Counted from the stretch's first letter, positions 1-9,108 are shown. The stretch is DNA of 57,076 nucleotides from Peribacillus deserti (GCF_016909175.1 NZ_JAFBFI010000020.1:1-57076); one strand, 5' to 3'. The notes: generated by a model from the sequence alone, not told the origin. Made by a program: numbers and translations.

Positions 1-91
<91 letters not shown>

Positions 92-100
92 TGGTATTAT

Positions 101-175
101 TCCGCAGTAGCTCAGTGGTAGAGCATTCGGCTGTTAACCGAACGGTCGTAGGTTCGAGTCCTACCTGCGGAGCCA
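101..175 (+). tRNA. tRNA-Asn (GTT)
   Basis: Cloverleaf with anticodon GTT in loop CTGTTAA, T-arm GGTTCGAGTC, and an encoded 3' CCA. First gene of the cluster. Confidence 0.96.
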
Positions 176-178
176 TAT

Positions 179-270
179 GGAGAGCTGTCCGAGAGGTCGA
201 AGGAGCACGATTGGAAATCGTGTAGACGGTTACCGCTGTCTCAAGGGTTCGAATCCCTTGCTCTCCGCCA
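179..270 (+). tRNA. tRNA-Ser (GGA)
   Basis: Class II tRNA with a long variable arm. Acceptor GGAGAGC pairs with GCTCTCC; anticodon GGA; CCA encoded. Confidence 0.96.
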
Positions 271-286
271 TAAAGATTCATAAGCC

Positions 287-361
287 GGCCCCTTGGTCAA
301 GCGGTTAAGACACCGCCCTTTCACGGCGGTAACACGGGTTCGAATCCCGTAGGGGTCACCA
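287..361 (+). tRNA. tRNA-Glu (TTC)
   Basis: Acceptor GGCCCCT pairs with AGGGGTC. Anticodon TTC in loop CTTTCAC; CCA encoded. Confidence 0.96.
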
Positions 362-368
362 TTATATT

Positions 369-444
369 GGAGGATTAGCTCAGCTGGGAGAGCATCTGCC
401 TTACAAGCAGAGGGTCGGCGGTTCGATCCCGTCATCCTCCACCA
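369..444 (+). tRNA. tRNA-Val (TAC)
   Basis: Acceptor GGAGGAT pairs with ATCCTCC. Anticodon TAC; CCA encoded. Confidence 0.96.
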
Positions 445-490
445 TCTTTAATTAAATGCCTTATTAGGCAAGATTAAGTACTTTTATCGT

Positions 491-564
<74 letters not shown>

Positions 565-569
565 TAAGT

Positions 570-645
570 GGTCCCGTGGTGTAGCGGTTAACATGCCTGC
601 CTGTCACGCAGGAGATCGCGGGTTCGATTCCCGTCGGGACCGCCA
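570..645 (+). tRNA. tRNA-Asp (GTC)
   Basis: Acceptor GGTCCCG pairs with CGGGACC. Anticodon GTC; CCA encoded. Confidence 0.96.
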
Positions 646-683
646 TTTTTACAAAACATACCTTTTAAAAAGGTTAATATCTA

Positions 684-692
684 TGATATAAT
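684..692 (+). promoter_or_regulatory. possible internal promoter of the tRNA cluster (extended -10)
   Basis: TGATATAAT is a perfect extended -10 element eight bases before tRNA-Phe. It sits in the longest AT-rich spacer of the cluster. No good -35 is visible (only TTAAAA near 665). Transcription would start almost at the tRNA 5' end. Confidence 0.4.
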
Positions 693-700
693 TTAGAAAT

Positions 701-776
701 GGCTCAGTAGCTCAGTCGGTAGAGCAAAGGACTGAAAATCCTTGTGTCGGCGGTTCGATTCCGTCCTGAGCCACCA
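701..776 (+). tRNA. tRNA-Phe (GAA)
   Basis: Acceptor GGCTCAG pairs with CTGAGCC. Anticodon GAA; CCA encoded. Confidence 0.96.
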
Positions 777-781
777 TTTAT

Positions 782-854
<73 letters not shown>

Positions 855-865
855 TTTTAAAAAAT

Positions 866-950
866 GGAGGGGTAGCGAAGTGGCTAAACGCGGCGGACTG
901 TAAATCCGCTCCCTCCGGGTTCGGCGGTTCGAATCCGTCCCCCTCCACCA
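866..950 (+). tRNA. tRNA-Tyr (GTA)
   Basis: Class II tRNA with long variable arm. Acceptor GGAGGGG, anticodon GTA, CCA encoded. Confidence 0.96.
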
Positions 951-965
951 TTTTTTAAAAAATAT

Positions 966-1039
966 AGGGGCATAGTTTAAAGGTAGAACAGAGGTCTCCA
1001 AAACCTCCGGTGTGGGTTCGATTCCTACTGCCCCTGCCA
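966..1039 (+). tRNA. tRNA-Trp (CCA)
   Basis: Acceptor AGGGGCA pairs with TGCCCCT. Anticodon CCA in loop CTCCAAA; 3' CCA encoded. Confidence 0.95.
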
Positions 1040-1056
1040 ATTTTATATTATGCTGT

Positions 1057-1133
1057 GGCGGTTGTGGCGAAGTGGTTAACGCATCGGATTGTGGTTCCGA
1101 CATTCGTGGGTTCGATTCCCATCAGTCGCCCCA
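1057..1133 (+). tRNA. tRNA-His (GTG)
   Basis: Acceptor GCGGTTG pairs with CAGTCGC, with the extra 5' G (-1) opposite discriminator C. Anticodon GTG; CCA encoded. Confidence 0.95.
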
Positions 1134-1165
1134 TTTTCATTTTATAATATCTATATTAATATTTT

Positions 1166-1240
1166 TGGGCTATAGCCAAGCGGTAAGGCAACGGACTTTG
1201 ACTCCGTCATGCGTTGGTTCGAATCCAGCTAGCCCAGCCA
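1166..1240 (+). tRNA. tRNA-Gln (TTG)
   Basis: Acceptor TGGGCTA pairs with TAGCCCA. Anticodon TTG; CCA encoded. Confidence 0.96.
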
Positions 1241-1245
1241 TATAT

Positions 1246-1317
1246 GCGGAAGTAGTTCAGTGGTAGAATACAACCTTGCCAAGGTTGGGGTCGCGGGTTC
1301 GAATCCCGTCTTCCGCT
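1246..1317 (+). tRNA. tRNA-Gly (GCC)
   Basis: Acceptor GCGGAAG pairs with CTTCCGC. Anticodon GCC. CCA is not encoded; discriminator T. Confidence 0.95.
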
Positions 1318-1327
1318 TTTTAATATT

Positions 1328-1401
<74 letters not shown>

Positions 1402-1407
1402 ACATTT

Positions 1408-1488
1408 GCCGGTGTGGCGGAATTGGCAGACGCGCACGACTCAAAATCGTGTTCCTCTGGAGTGTCGGTTCGACCCCGACCACCGGTA
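1408..1488 (+). tRNA. tRNA-Leu (CAA)
   Basis: Class II tRNA with variable arm. Acceptor GCCGGTG pairs with CACCGGT (one G-T). Anticodon CAA in loop CTCAAAA. CCA is not encoded. Last gene of the cluster; the second Leu tRNA found here in B. subtilis trnD is absent. Confidence 0.94.
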
Positions 1489-1503
1489 TCAGAATATGTT
1501 TGA

Positions 1504-1533
1504 AAAGACTTCAACACAGTTGAAGTCTTTTTT
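1504..1533 (+). terminator. intrinsic terminator of the tRNA cluster
   Basis: AAAGACTTCAA pairs with TTGAAGTCTTT across a short loop, then a T run. It lies 15 bases after the last tRNA. Confidence 0.9.
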
Positions 1534-2204
1534 GTATGTATGCCTTAAGAGTCGAAGTCTGGAGTATGCATACCAGCTTAGATGCATTTTAAAAAGAGTT
1601 TGCTGCAGGACTCATATCAGACTCATTTAATCTTATTGTGGAATATAGACGGGATAAAAAACTACCTCTAGGATCGCCATATCTTAATTTACTCCTCGTA
1701 AAAATGAATTTACCCCCATAAAGCCGGTATTAACCCCCGGAATCCAAAAAATAATGGTGTTGGATAAATGATATAGTTTTGATCATAGTGAAAATTACAA
1801 AATCCCTTTACATAGCTAGGGAGTACCTAGAAAGTCCGGTCACATTTCAAGATCCATAGAGTGTAACTAGTGGTTCTGTAATCTAAATGCTTCAGCGACA
1901 CATAATTATACATAGCTTATGTATTTTTGGATGCTTGAGCTTAGATTACGATCGCATGAATATCATTTACCTCTCACCTAATACTCCATTTCCTAACCCC
2001 AATTTATCAATATAGAAATATAACAATAACCTTAAGTTTACACAATAATAAAAATATTCTGCATTCATACCCCGCGGTATATTCTTGAATTCTGACCATA
2101 CATTAGTTATTGTCGAAAAGTTTCTTTAGGAATTTTCTAAAAACTATATATCATTTGTTAAAAGAATTTGGTACGATTCATTTTGTGTATAGGTCATTTT
2201 TACT
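1534..2204. other. gene-free AT-rich spacer
   Basis: No gene recognised in about 670 bases. Around 1690-1735 are two copies of an ACCCCC-containing motif (ACCCCCATAAAG, ACCCCCGG), similar to the array near 48.5 kb. A 23-codon open stretch from 1789 (GTG) has no ribosome binding site. No convincing promoter for the downstream pump was found. Confidence 0.5.
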
Positions 2205-2222
2205 ATGAAAGGGGATAAATGC

Positions 2223-5200
2223 ATGTCATGGTTTACAAAGTGGGCTTTTGGAAATAAAGCTGCTGTAATATTTTTAACAGTTTTAATCTTAATAGTAGGC
2301 CTAGTTAGCTATAGAACACTGCCCATGGAGTTTTTTCCTGCAGCAGACCAGCCGCAGGTGACGGTAATTGTTATGGGGCAGGGTACTGATTCTAAAACGA
2401 TGGAAAGCCAAGTAACAGGACCTATAGAGACTGCTGTTTCAGGGGTCAAAGGAAAGAGCGATGTTTTTTCTACATCTGGTGATGGCTTTACTAAGGTAGA
2501 CATTATGTTTGATTCTAAAACCGACATGAAAGCAGCGAAACAGGAGGTCCAGGAAGCATTAAATAATACTCCGCTTCCGCAGAATGTGTCTAAACCTACT
2601 GTTGTTCAGCTTAATACTTCAATGATTCCAATTTCAGATATTTCATTAACCTTTAAAGACGGACTTACTCCTGAAAATACGGATTTTGCCAAGGAAGAAA
2701 TTCTTCCATATTTTAAGGATATTAAAGGTGTGGCAAATGTTCAGACATATGGGGCTTCAAGTGCGTATGTTTCTATCAAAACTGATAATGCCAAGATGGC
2801 AGAAAATAAAGTATCCTTACAAAATGTTATGGCTGTGTTAAAGGGTCAGAATTCGTCTATTGCAGTAGGCGAAAAGCAGATCAGCGGCAAAACCAGTAAT
2901 ATTAAAGTGGTTGGCAGCATCGATAGTCTTGATAAAGTAAAGAACTTGAAAGTGTCTGAAAATGTGACACTCAGTGAGATTGCACAGATAGAGATTAAAA
3001 AGCCACAAGATACATTAACCCGCGTTAATGGAGAAGATGGGCTGATTTTTATCGTAACGAAGGATAGCCTTTCTAACGCAGTGAGCATCAGTAATGAAAT
3101 AAAGGATGCAGCTAAAGAAATTAACAAAAAATATGATCATGTAAATGCCCATGTTCTTATAGCAACTGCAGATATGGTTGAAACATCAGTTAACACCATG
3201 ATAAAGGAAGTTTTGCTTGGTGCAGTATTTGCAACCATTGTTGTTATGCTTTTTTTAAGAAATATCCGTTCTACTCTGATTACGATTGTTTCTATACCTT
3301 TATCCTTGTGTTTAACGCTTTTCCTCCTTGCTAGATCCGGGGTTACTTTGAATATTTTGACTCTGGGCGGTGTAGCAGTAGCAGTCGGGCGTTTAGTGGA
3401 CGACAGTATTGTGGTCATTGAAAATATTTTTCGAAAGATGCAGAATCAGAAATTCTCTACTAGTATGGTGATCGAGGCAACAAAAGAAGTGGGGACAGCA
3501 ATTACTTCATCTACTCTTACAACCGTTGCAGTTTTCTTGCCAATCGGCCTAGTAAGCGGAGGACTGCAGGATATTATCTTGCCCTTTGCACTCACTATTA
3601 CATATTCATTGCTGGCTTCTCTGTTAGTGGCTCTGACAGTTGTACCGCTTTTAAGCTATTCCCTGCTGAAAAAAGCTAAACTGCCAGAACATAAACCTTC
3701 AATTAAGTTCACTAACCTGGTGAGATGGTCACTTAATCATAAATGGGTCATCATTCTTACTTCTTTAGTCATGTTTGGAGGCTCGATTGGAACATATGCA
3801 GCGATGCCAAAGGGAGCAGTCAATAATTCTTCCGCAGATTTTATAATTGCAACATTAGATTTTCCAAATGATACTCCAATTGAAACCGTGAAAGAAAAAA
3901 CCATTGAGCTGGAGAATTATGTACTAAAACAGGATCATATTAAGGATCTTTTCATCCAACTGGGGAATACCGAGGATGCTGCAAAATTTGGAGAAGTCCA
4001 ATCCCCTACAAAGGCAACATTCAACATTTTATTAAAGGATAAAGAATATACAGATACAGTGATCAAGAGAATTAATTCTCAAAAAGAGGCTTTTGGTTCT
4101 GGCAAGCTGACAGCAGGGGCGTCCTCGATGATGGGAGGGTCCAAAACTCAAATTATCATTGATGTTATCGGAGATGATATAAGTAAGCTTGAAGCAGCAA
4201 CAGGCGCTATAGAAGATGGAGTGAGCGGAATAAAGGGTGTAGAAAAGGTAGGTACCAACCAGGATGCCAAAAAAACCGTGTACTCGTTAAATGTTGATCC
4301 TGAAAAAGGGAATGCGGAAGAGATTTCACAGGCGTTATATGGGATGTTAAATAAAATGCCTCTTGGAACGATGAAGCTTGATGATCAGCAGACGGATATA
4401 TTTTTAGAACCAATCCTGGATCCGAAAACACCGGAGGATTTAAAGAATATGCCTTTAATGACAAAGGCAGGCATGGTACCTGCTTCTTCTCTTGCTGCTA
4501 TCGTACAAGAAGAAACTTCAACTTTTCAGTATCGAAAAAATGGTGATACTTATATCCGAATAACAGCAGACGTAAAACCAGAGCTATTGTCTGAAATAAA
4601 TGGAAAGATTAACAAATTCATATTTGGAAATGGCGATAAAAAAGGTTTGAAGCTGGACGAAGGTATAGAGGTTCTTGTAGGAGGAGCAAGTGCACAACAG
4701 GCTGAAGACTTCACTGACTTATTCACCATTATGCTTGTTTCCATTGGATTGGTATTTTTGATTATGATCATTACTTTTAAGACGTTCAGAGCTCCTATTG
4801 CCATTTTATGCACGTTGCCGCTCGCAGCGATTGGTGCGATAATCGCTCTCTTAATCAGCGGAATTCCTGTTGATCCAACAGGCTTATTGGGTGCATTGAT
4901 GTTAATAGGAATTGTCGTTACGAATGCTATTGTACTCCTTGACCGGGTAAAACAAAATGAAAAAACGATGATCATCCGTGAGGCAATTGTTGAGGCAGCT
5001 GCAATCCGTATGCGGCCGATCTTAATGACAGCGATCGCTACTATCTGTGCGATGCTTCCTATGCTCTTTAAAGAGGCAGAAACGGGAAGCTTAGTATCTC
5101 AAAGTCTGGCTGTTGTGGTAATTGGCGGATTAGCTGTCGCAACACTGCTTACATTAATTGTAATTCCGGTTATTTACGAATTGCTTCATTTCAAAAAGTC

Positions 5201-5246
5201 AAAGAAGCAGCGATTAAATGCTTCGCAGCTTGAAAAAATCGCCTGA
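2223..5246 (+). CDS. RND-family efflux permease (AcrB/SwrC type)
   Basis: About 1007 residues, a proton-driven resistance-nodulation-division pump of the cytoplasmic membrane. The layout is classical: one N-terminal TM helix (about 10-30), a large extracellular porter loop, a TM block at about 320-485, a second loop, and a last TM block at about 835-990. The TM4 motif GRLVDDSIVVIEN has the paired Asp (D393/D394) needed for proton relay in AcrB. I chose the ATG at 2223, eight bases after AAAGGGG, over an in-frame ATG 18 bases upstream. No adaptor or outer-membrane partner is adjacent, as usual in Firmicutes, where SwrC/YerP-like pumps work alone in lipopeptide or fatty-acid tolerance. Substrate is unknown. 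A strong terminator follows, so it is probably monocistronic. Confidence 0.93.
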   Translation: MSWFTKWAFGNKAAVIFLTVLILIVGLVSYRTLPMEFFPAADQPQVTVIVMGQGTDSKTMESQVTGPIETAVSGVKGKSDVFSTSGDGFTKVDIMFDSKTDMKAAKQEVQEALNNTPLPQNVSKPTVVQLNTSMIPISDISLTFKDGLTPENTDFAKEEILPYFKDIKGVANVQTYGASSAYVSIKTDNAKMAENKVSLQNVMAVLKGQNSSIAVGEKQISGKTSNIKVVGSIDSLDKVKNLKVSENVTLSEIAQIEIKKPQDTLTRVNGEDGLIFIVTKDSLSNAVSISNEIKDAAKEINKKYDHVNAHVLIATADMVETSVNTMIKEVLLGAVFATIVVMLFLRNIRSTLITIVSIPLSLCLTLFLLARSGVTLNILTLGGVAVAVGRLVDDSIVVIENIFRKMQNQKFSTSMVIEATKEVGTAITSSTLTTVAVFLPIGLVSGGLQDIILPFALTITYSLLASLLVALTVVPLLSYSLLKKAKLPEHKPSIKFTNLVRWSLNHKWVIILTSLVMFGGSIGTYAAMPKGAVNNSSADFIIATLDFPNDTPIETVKEKTIELENYVLKQDHIKDLFIQLGNTEDAAKFGEVQSPTKATFNILLKDKEYTDTVIKRINSQKEAFGSGKLTAGASSMMGGSKTQIIIDVIGDDISKLEAATGAIEDGVSGIKGVEKVGTNQDAKKTVYSLNVDPEKGNAEEISQALYGMLNKMPLGTMKLDDQQTDIFLEPILDPKTPEDLKNMPLMTKAGMVPASSLAAIVQEETSTFQYRKNGDTYIRITADVKPELLSEINGKINKFIFGNGDKKGLKLDEGIEVLVGGASAQQAEDFTDLFTIMLVSIGLVFLIMIITFKTFRAPIAILCTLPLAAIGAIIALLISGIPVDPTGLLGALMLIGIVVTNAIVLLDRVKQNEKTMIIREAIVEAAAIRMRPILMTAIATICAMLPMLFKEAETGSLVSQSLAVVVIGGLAVATLLTLIVIPVIYELLHFKKSKKQRLNASQLEKIA

Positions 5247-5257
5247 TTATTTACAAA

Positions 5258-5286
5258 AAGCCTGATTCTTTATGAATCAGGCTTTA
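5258..5286 (+). terminator. terminator of the RND gene
   Basis: AAGCCTGATTC pairs perfectly with GAATCAGGCTT around a 5-base loop, then T-rich sequence. Confidence 0.85.
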
Positions 5287-5408
5287 ATTGTCTGGCTATA
5301 ATGTTATTAGTCATAAATAAAATTAAATAAAAAAAGGCTTGATTATAGAACAAATCCAGTGTATAATAGATTTTGTCAGTTAATATTACAAATTTCGACA
5401 AAAAACTT

Positions 5409-5482
5409 GCGGGTGTAGTTTAATGGTAAAACCTCAGCCTTCCAAGCTGATGTCGTGAGTTCGATTCTCATCACCCGCTCCA
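5409..5482 (+). tRNA. tRNA-Gly (TCC), isolated
   Basis: Acceptor GCGGGTG pairs with CACCCGC. Anticodon TCC in loop CTTCCAA; CCA encoded. It stands alone, about 4 kb from the main cluster, and has its own terminator. Confidence 0.95.
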
Positions 5483-5494
5483 TACATAGGTCAC

Positions 5495-5537
5495 AACGCA
5501 GTGTTTCGTCTTTTGATACGAAGCATTGCGTTTTTTT
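5495..5537 (+). terminator. terminator of tRNA-Gly, probably bidirectional
   Basis: AACGCAGTGTTTCGT pairs with ACGAAGCATTGCGTT (two mismatches), followed by a T run. The minus-strand gene next door ends four bases further on, so the hairpin can serve both strands. Confidence 0.85.
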
Positions 5538-5540
5538 AAT

Positions 5541-6206
5541 TTAGCTGATAATCCTAGATTCAGCTTCTCCTCCGTGAACCTGTGTGAACATGTTACGAAC
5601 TGCATCGATCAGCTTATAAGCCTCTTCTGTTTGAATGGATGGACGCAGATAAATAATATGTAAGGCATTAACCGTTTTATCTGTGACTTTTGATCTTTCT
5701 GAGTCTACAAATGGGGTACCGAATGGTCCTTCCTGATCCTTTGCTACTATCATCTTATTAAGTACATTTTCTCTGCCATTCAGCCCGGTATACACATCGG
5801 TTTCATTTCCAATTGTAAATTCAATATTGCCGCTTAATTGATCTGCATCATAAATTCCAAAGGGAATCGCATATTGCAAAGAGAAAAAATTGTTTAAATC
5901 AATTGCAGAGTGAATCGGTACTAGAAAGTTTTGTTTCTTAACCCTGCGGTAAAGAGCCTCAGCAGAGTGGCGGTAACGAGAAGGGTCTGTACCCGTTTTT
6001 TTAAACACCTGCCTCCATTCTTTTATTCCTTCAAACGAAGTTAAGTCTTTTTCCAGCAGATCAAAATATAATGATTCCTGGTACATGTGGAGCCTGCCCT
6101 TGATCATTTGTGGAGAGGTGCTGACAGTAATATTTTTATAAACAATGCATCCAGCTTTAAAGCCTGGAATTTTTTCTGATAAAACAGAGTCTATTGTGAT
6201 TTCCAT
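5541..6206 (-). CDS. B3/B4 tRNA-binding domain protein
   Basis: 221 residues resembling the B3/B4 domain of the phenylalanyl-tRNA synthetase beta chain, the domain that holds its editing site, but here free-standing. Family features seen: PSRYRHSAEALYRR at about 76-89, then VPIHSAIDLNNFFSL and a GIYDADQLSG stretch. No catalytic synthetase domain is present. The start has a good site (GGAGGGTAACC before the ATG). The gene faces the isolated tRNA-Gly and probably corresponds to B. subtilis YhzB. Stand-alone B3/B4 proteins have no settled role; clearing of mischarged tRNA or of free amino acids is only a guess from the fold. The family call is firmer than any function. Confidence 0.8.
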   Translation of the reverse strand: MEITIDSVLSEKIPGFKAGCIVYKNITVSTSPQMIKGRLHMYQESLYFDLLEKDLTSFEGIKEWRQVFKKTGTDPSRYRHSAEALYRRVKKQNFLVPIHSAIDLNNFFSLQYAIPFGIYDADQLSGNIEFTIGNETDVYTGLNGRENVLNKMIVAKDQEGPFGTPFVDSERSKVTDKTVNALHIIYLRPSIQTEEAYKLIDAVRNMFTQVHGGEAESRIIS

Positions 6207-6331
6207 TGGTTACCCTCCAAATGCTATTTAAAATAGTTTATCATATACACATTATTAATAAAAAAAATTGTTGTTATATTTTTCATAAGTGGATATAAAA
6301 TCAAAAAACATTCGAAGGGAGGCTGAAAATT

Positions 6332-7471
6332 ATGGATTACAGCCAATTAAAACAAGAAATTATAGCGTATAGCAAAACCATTGGCATTGATAAAATCGGT
6401 TTTACAACTTCGAGTACTTTTGATGCGATGAAAAATAAACTAATTAGGCAGCAGGAATTAGGCTATCAATCAGGCTTTGAAGAGCCTGATATTGATAAAC
6501 GGACAGATCCGGGCTTAATTCACGAAAAACCCCGGTCTATCATTTCTATAGCTTTAGCCTATCCTTCGAAATTGAAGAATGCTCCACTAAGTAAAAAAGG
6601 TGAACGCAGAGGGATATTCTGCAGAGCTTCCTGGGGAGAAGATTATCACGTAATTCTCAGGGACCGCTTAAAAAAACTCGAAGAATATATTTACAGCAGG
6701 GTTCCGGATGCCAGATGCCAATCGATGGTTGATACGGGCGAGCTGGTAGACCGCGCAGTTGCAGAGAGGGCAGGAATTGGCTGGAGCGGTAAAAACTGTT
6801 CGATCATTACACCGGAGTTTGGTTCCTATGTTTATTTAGGCGAAATGATTACCAGTCTTCCATTCGAACCGGACGCTCCGATGGAGGACAGGTGCGGCAG
6901 CTGCAATAAATGCATAGATGTGTGCCCGACTGGAGCGCTGGTTCAAGGAGGCCAGCTTAATGCTCAAAGGTGCATTGCTTTCCTCACTCAAACAAAAGGC
7001 TTTTTGCCGGATGAATTTAGAAGTAAATTAGGAAATAGAATTTATGGCTGTGATACGTGCCAAACCGTCTGTCCCGAAAATAAAGGGAAGAATTTTCATT
7101 TTCATCCAGAAATGGAGGCAGACCCTGAAATAGCTAAGCCATTATTGATTCCGATGCTTCGGATGAGCAACAAAGATTTCAAAGAAAAATTCGGGAAAGT
7201 TTCGGGTTCCTGGCGTGGTAAAAAGCCATTGCAGAGGAATGCAATAATCGCATTAGCTCATTACAAAGAAGAAGGGGCAATTCCTGATTTAATCGAGGTA
7301 CTAGAGAAAGACCCCCGTCCTGTAATTAGAGGGACGGCCGCCTGGGCACTTGGAAAGATCGGCGGACCTCAATCCAGACAGGCATTAGACAAAGCAAAGA
7401 GCTCCGATCAAGATCCCGATGTTCTCGCTGAAATAGAAAAAGGAATGCAGTTATTATCTGCTAATCAATAA
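6332..7471 (+). CDS. queG: epoxyqueuosine reductase QueG
   Basis: 379 residues. QueG does the last step of queuosine synthesis: it reduces epoxyqueuosine to queuosine at tRNA position 34, using cobalamin and two [4Fe-4S] clusters in the cytosol. The cluster motifs are clear: CGSCNKCIDVCPTG at about 188-201, and CDTCQTVCPENK at about 239-250, plus RCIAFLT between them. The C-terminal 70 residues hold HEAT-like repeats (PRPVIRGTAAWALGKIGG). Length fits the family (B. subtilis YhbA/QueG). The ATG has a GGGAGG site. Amidase and trmL genes follow in the same direction, matching the B. subtilis yhbA-yhbB-cspR order; trmL also modifies tRNA position 34. Confidence 0.96.
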   Translation: MDYSQLKQEIIAYSKTIGIDKIGFTTSSTFDAMKNKLIRQQELGYQSGFEEPDIDKRTDPGLIHEKPRSIISIALAYPSKLKNAPLSKKGERRGIFCRASWGEDYHVILRDRLKKLEEYIYSRVPDARCQSMVDTGELVDRAVAERAGIGWSGKNCSIITPEFGSYVYLGEMITSLPFEPDAPMEDRCGSCNKCIDVCPTGALVQGGQLNAQRCIAFLTQTKGFLPDEFRSKLGNRIYGCDTCQTVCPENKGKNFHFHPEMEADPEIAKPLLIPMLRMSNKDFKEKFGKVSGSWRGKKPLQRNAIIALAHYKEEGAIPDLIEVLEKDPRPVIRGTAAWALGKIGGPQSRQALDKAKSSDQDPDVLAEIEKGMQLLSANQ

Positions 7472-7488
7472 ACCGGAGAAATCCGTAC

Positions 7489-7517
7489 AAGCTGTCCGAC
7501 GAAGTCGGCAGCTTTTT
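7489..7517 (+). terminator. terminator after queG
   Basis: AAGCTGTCCGAC pairs with GTCGGCAGCTT (one bulged T), then a T run. Confidence 0.85.
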
Positions 7518-7589
7518 TATGCTTACGAATAATTTATCCTCTGCCTCCTACATAAAAATAACCATACCTTCAAAAAAGGAGAGCTGCAT

Positions 7590-8444
7590 GTGAGAGAAAA
7601 GCTAAAAATGCTTTTAGAAGAGCGGGTACAGAAATATGTTTCTGATTCTGCCCTGCGTGCTGAGGATGGGAAAATAGAGAAGAAATTATTGTCACTGAAA
7701 GAAAGATCGGCTGAAATAGTGAATGTAAAGGCTCAGGCCCATGTGAAGTCCCTGAATGATGACAAGGGATTTTCTTCTATTATGTATGATATCCACTTTA
7801 AATATTTGATCAAACAAAAGGATTTCATTTATATGGAGGAAGAAATAGAACACAGACAGGCGGTGGCAGAGGACGGGGAGGTCATTCAGGATTTGGAGGT
7901 TCCATACAGATTTACAGCCGAACCGTTTGAGGAGGACGCTGAAGATTTTGATGATAGAATTCCTTATGCATATAATCGGTTAAAAGCCGTACAATATTCG
8001 GAAAGATGGTGGAATGAATTTAACCCAGCTTATAGAAGATTTGAAAATGACTGCACGAGCTTCATATCTCAGTGCCTGAGAGCGGGCGGTGCACCTATGT
8101 GGGGCCAGCCTGACAGATCCAGAGGCTGGTGGTATAGTGGAAAGAGCTGGAGCTATAGCTGGTCTGTAGCACATGCCTTAAAGCTGTATCTTCAAAGGTC
8201 AAAAGGTCTTCGGACAAAACAGGTAGCAAGACCTGAACAGCTGACCTTTGGAGACATCATCTGCTATGATTTTGAGGGAGACGGCAGGTATAATCACAAT
8301 ACAATTGTGACTGGCAGGGATGCATACGGTATGCCTCTGGTTAATGCCCACACCACAAACAGCAGACTAAGATATTGGAAATATGAAGACTCGACAGCAT
8401 ATACACCAAAAATAAAATATACTTTTTTTAGAATACTGAACTGA
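7590..8444 (+). CDS. amidase-domain protein, YhbB-like
   Basis: 284 residues. The C-terminal half (about 130-280) matches the putative amidase domain (Amidase_6), a papain/NlpC-like fold. It has FENDCTSFISQCL with the likely nucleophile C155, then YNHNTIVTG (H236) and VNAHTTNSR as the third position. The N-terminal half is charged and helical with no recognisable domain; no signal peptide is visible, which is odd for a cell-wall amidase. GTG start at 7590: the ATG three bases earlier runs straight into TGA (ATGTGA), and AAAAGGAGAG is well placed for the GTG. Position between queG and trmL matches yhbB in B. subtilis. Substrate unknown. Confidence 0.85.
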   Translation: MREKLKMLLEERVQKYVSDSALRAEDGKIEKKLLSLKERSAEIVNVKAQAHVKSLNDDKGFSSIMYDIHFKYLIKQKDFIYMEEEIEHRQAVAEDGEVIQDLEVPYRFTAEPFEEDAEDFDDRIPYAYNRLKAVQYSERWWNEFNPAYRRFENDCTSFISQCLRAGGAPMWGQPDRSRGWWYSGKSWSYSWSVAHALKLYLQRSKGLRTKQVARPEQLTFGDIICYDFEGDGRYNHNTIVTGRDAYGMPLVNAHTTNSRLRYWKYEDSTAYTPKIKYTFFRILN

Positions 8445-8515
8445 TTGATATTCTTTTATGATTTTAATGAAAAAGTATATAATAGCTGTTAGAAAGGTAA
8501 GAAGAGGTGACATAA

Positions 8516-8989
8516 TTGGCCATACATATTGTTTTATATCAGCCGCAGATTCCTTCAAATACAGGGAATATCGCAAGGACTTGTGCAGCTACAGATACCG
8601 CACTGCATTTAATTCGTCCCCTCGGTTTTTCAACAGATGATAAAATGCTGAAGCGGGCTGGTTTGGATTATTGGGAGCATGTATCCATCACATATTATGA
8701 TTCTTTGGAAGAATTTTTTAAGAAAAATGTGGATGGAGAGTTTTTCTTTATTACTAAATTCGGAGAAAAGACTTTTTCATCATTCAACTACAGCCATCCA
8801 GAAAAGGATTATTATTTTATTTTCGGACGGGAGACCACTGGGCTTCCGAAAGAGCTGATTCAGGAAAATATGGATCGCTGTCTCCGTATTCCGATGACTG
8901 ATAAGGTACGCTCATTAAATCTGTCAAATACAGCTGCTATATTGGTTTATGAAGCTTTAAGGCAGCAAGAATATGCTCATTTAACTTAA
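8516..8989 (+). CDS. trmL: tRNA (cytidine(34)-2'-O)-methyltransferase TrmL
   Basis: 157 residues, a SPOUT (trefoil-knot) methyltransferase; TrmL puts a 2'-O-methyl on the wobble base of tRNA-Leu isoacceptors using S-adenosylmethionine. Family motifs in order: NTGNIARTCAATDTALHLI (about 13-31), FIFGRETTGLPKEL (about 101-114), and the knot end IPMTDKVRSLNLSNTAAI (about 126-143). Length equals B. subtilis CspR. The start is TTG at 8516, seven bases after AGAGGTG; no ATG fits. The tRNA-Leu(CAA) of this window would be a likely substrate. Confidence 0.95.
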   Translation: MAIHIVLYQPQIPSNTGNIARTCAATDTALHLIRPLGFSTDDKMLKRAGLDYWEHVSITYYDSLEEFFKKNVDGEFFFITKFGEKTFSSFNYSHPEKDYYFIFGRETTGLPKELIQENMDRCLRIPMTDKVRSLNLSNTAAILVYEALRQQEYAHLT

Positions 8990-9050
8990 CCTTCCTTTAC
9001 AAGGCTGATGTGAGATATCATCAGCCCCTATGGGAGGTTCTTTCTTTTTA
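8990..9050 (+). terminator. terminator after trmL
   Basis: GGCTGATG pairs with CATCAGCC inside an outer AACCTTCC / GGGAGGTT stem, then CTTTCTTTTT. The outer arm overlaps a possible sigma-B -35 element for the next gene. Confidence 0.7.
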
Positions 9051-9060
9051 TAAAGGGTAT
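9037..9060 (+). promoter_or_regulatory. possible sigma-B promoter of the flavin reductase gene
   Basis: GTTCTT-N12-GGGTAT. The -10 is the exact sigma-B consensus; the -35 matches poorly. It lies 49 bases before the start codon. Confidence 0.35.
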
Positions 9061-9108
9061 ACATTAAGTGTACAATTATAGCAAACCTAAAATAATAGGA
9101 GTGAGAAG

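Noticed and set aside
1789-1860. 23-codon frame (GTG start) in the spacer before the RND gene
   Set aside because: No ribosome binding site and no support beyond being open.
4207-4975. Minus-strand frames inside the RND gene and similar shadow frames within other long genes
   Set aside because: They lie wholly within well-supported genes on the other strand and show no family motifs or ribosome sites.
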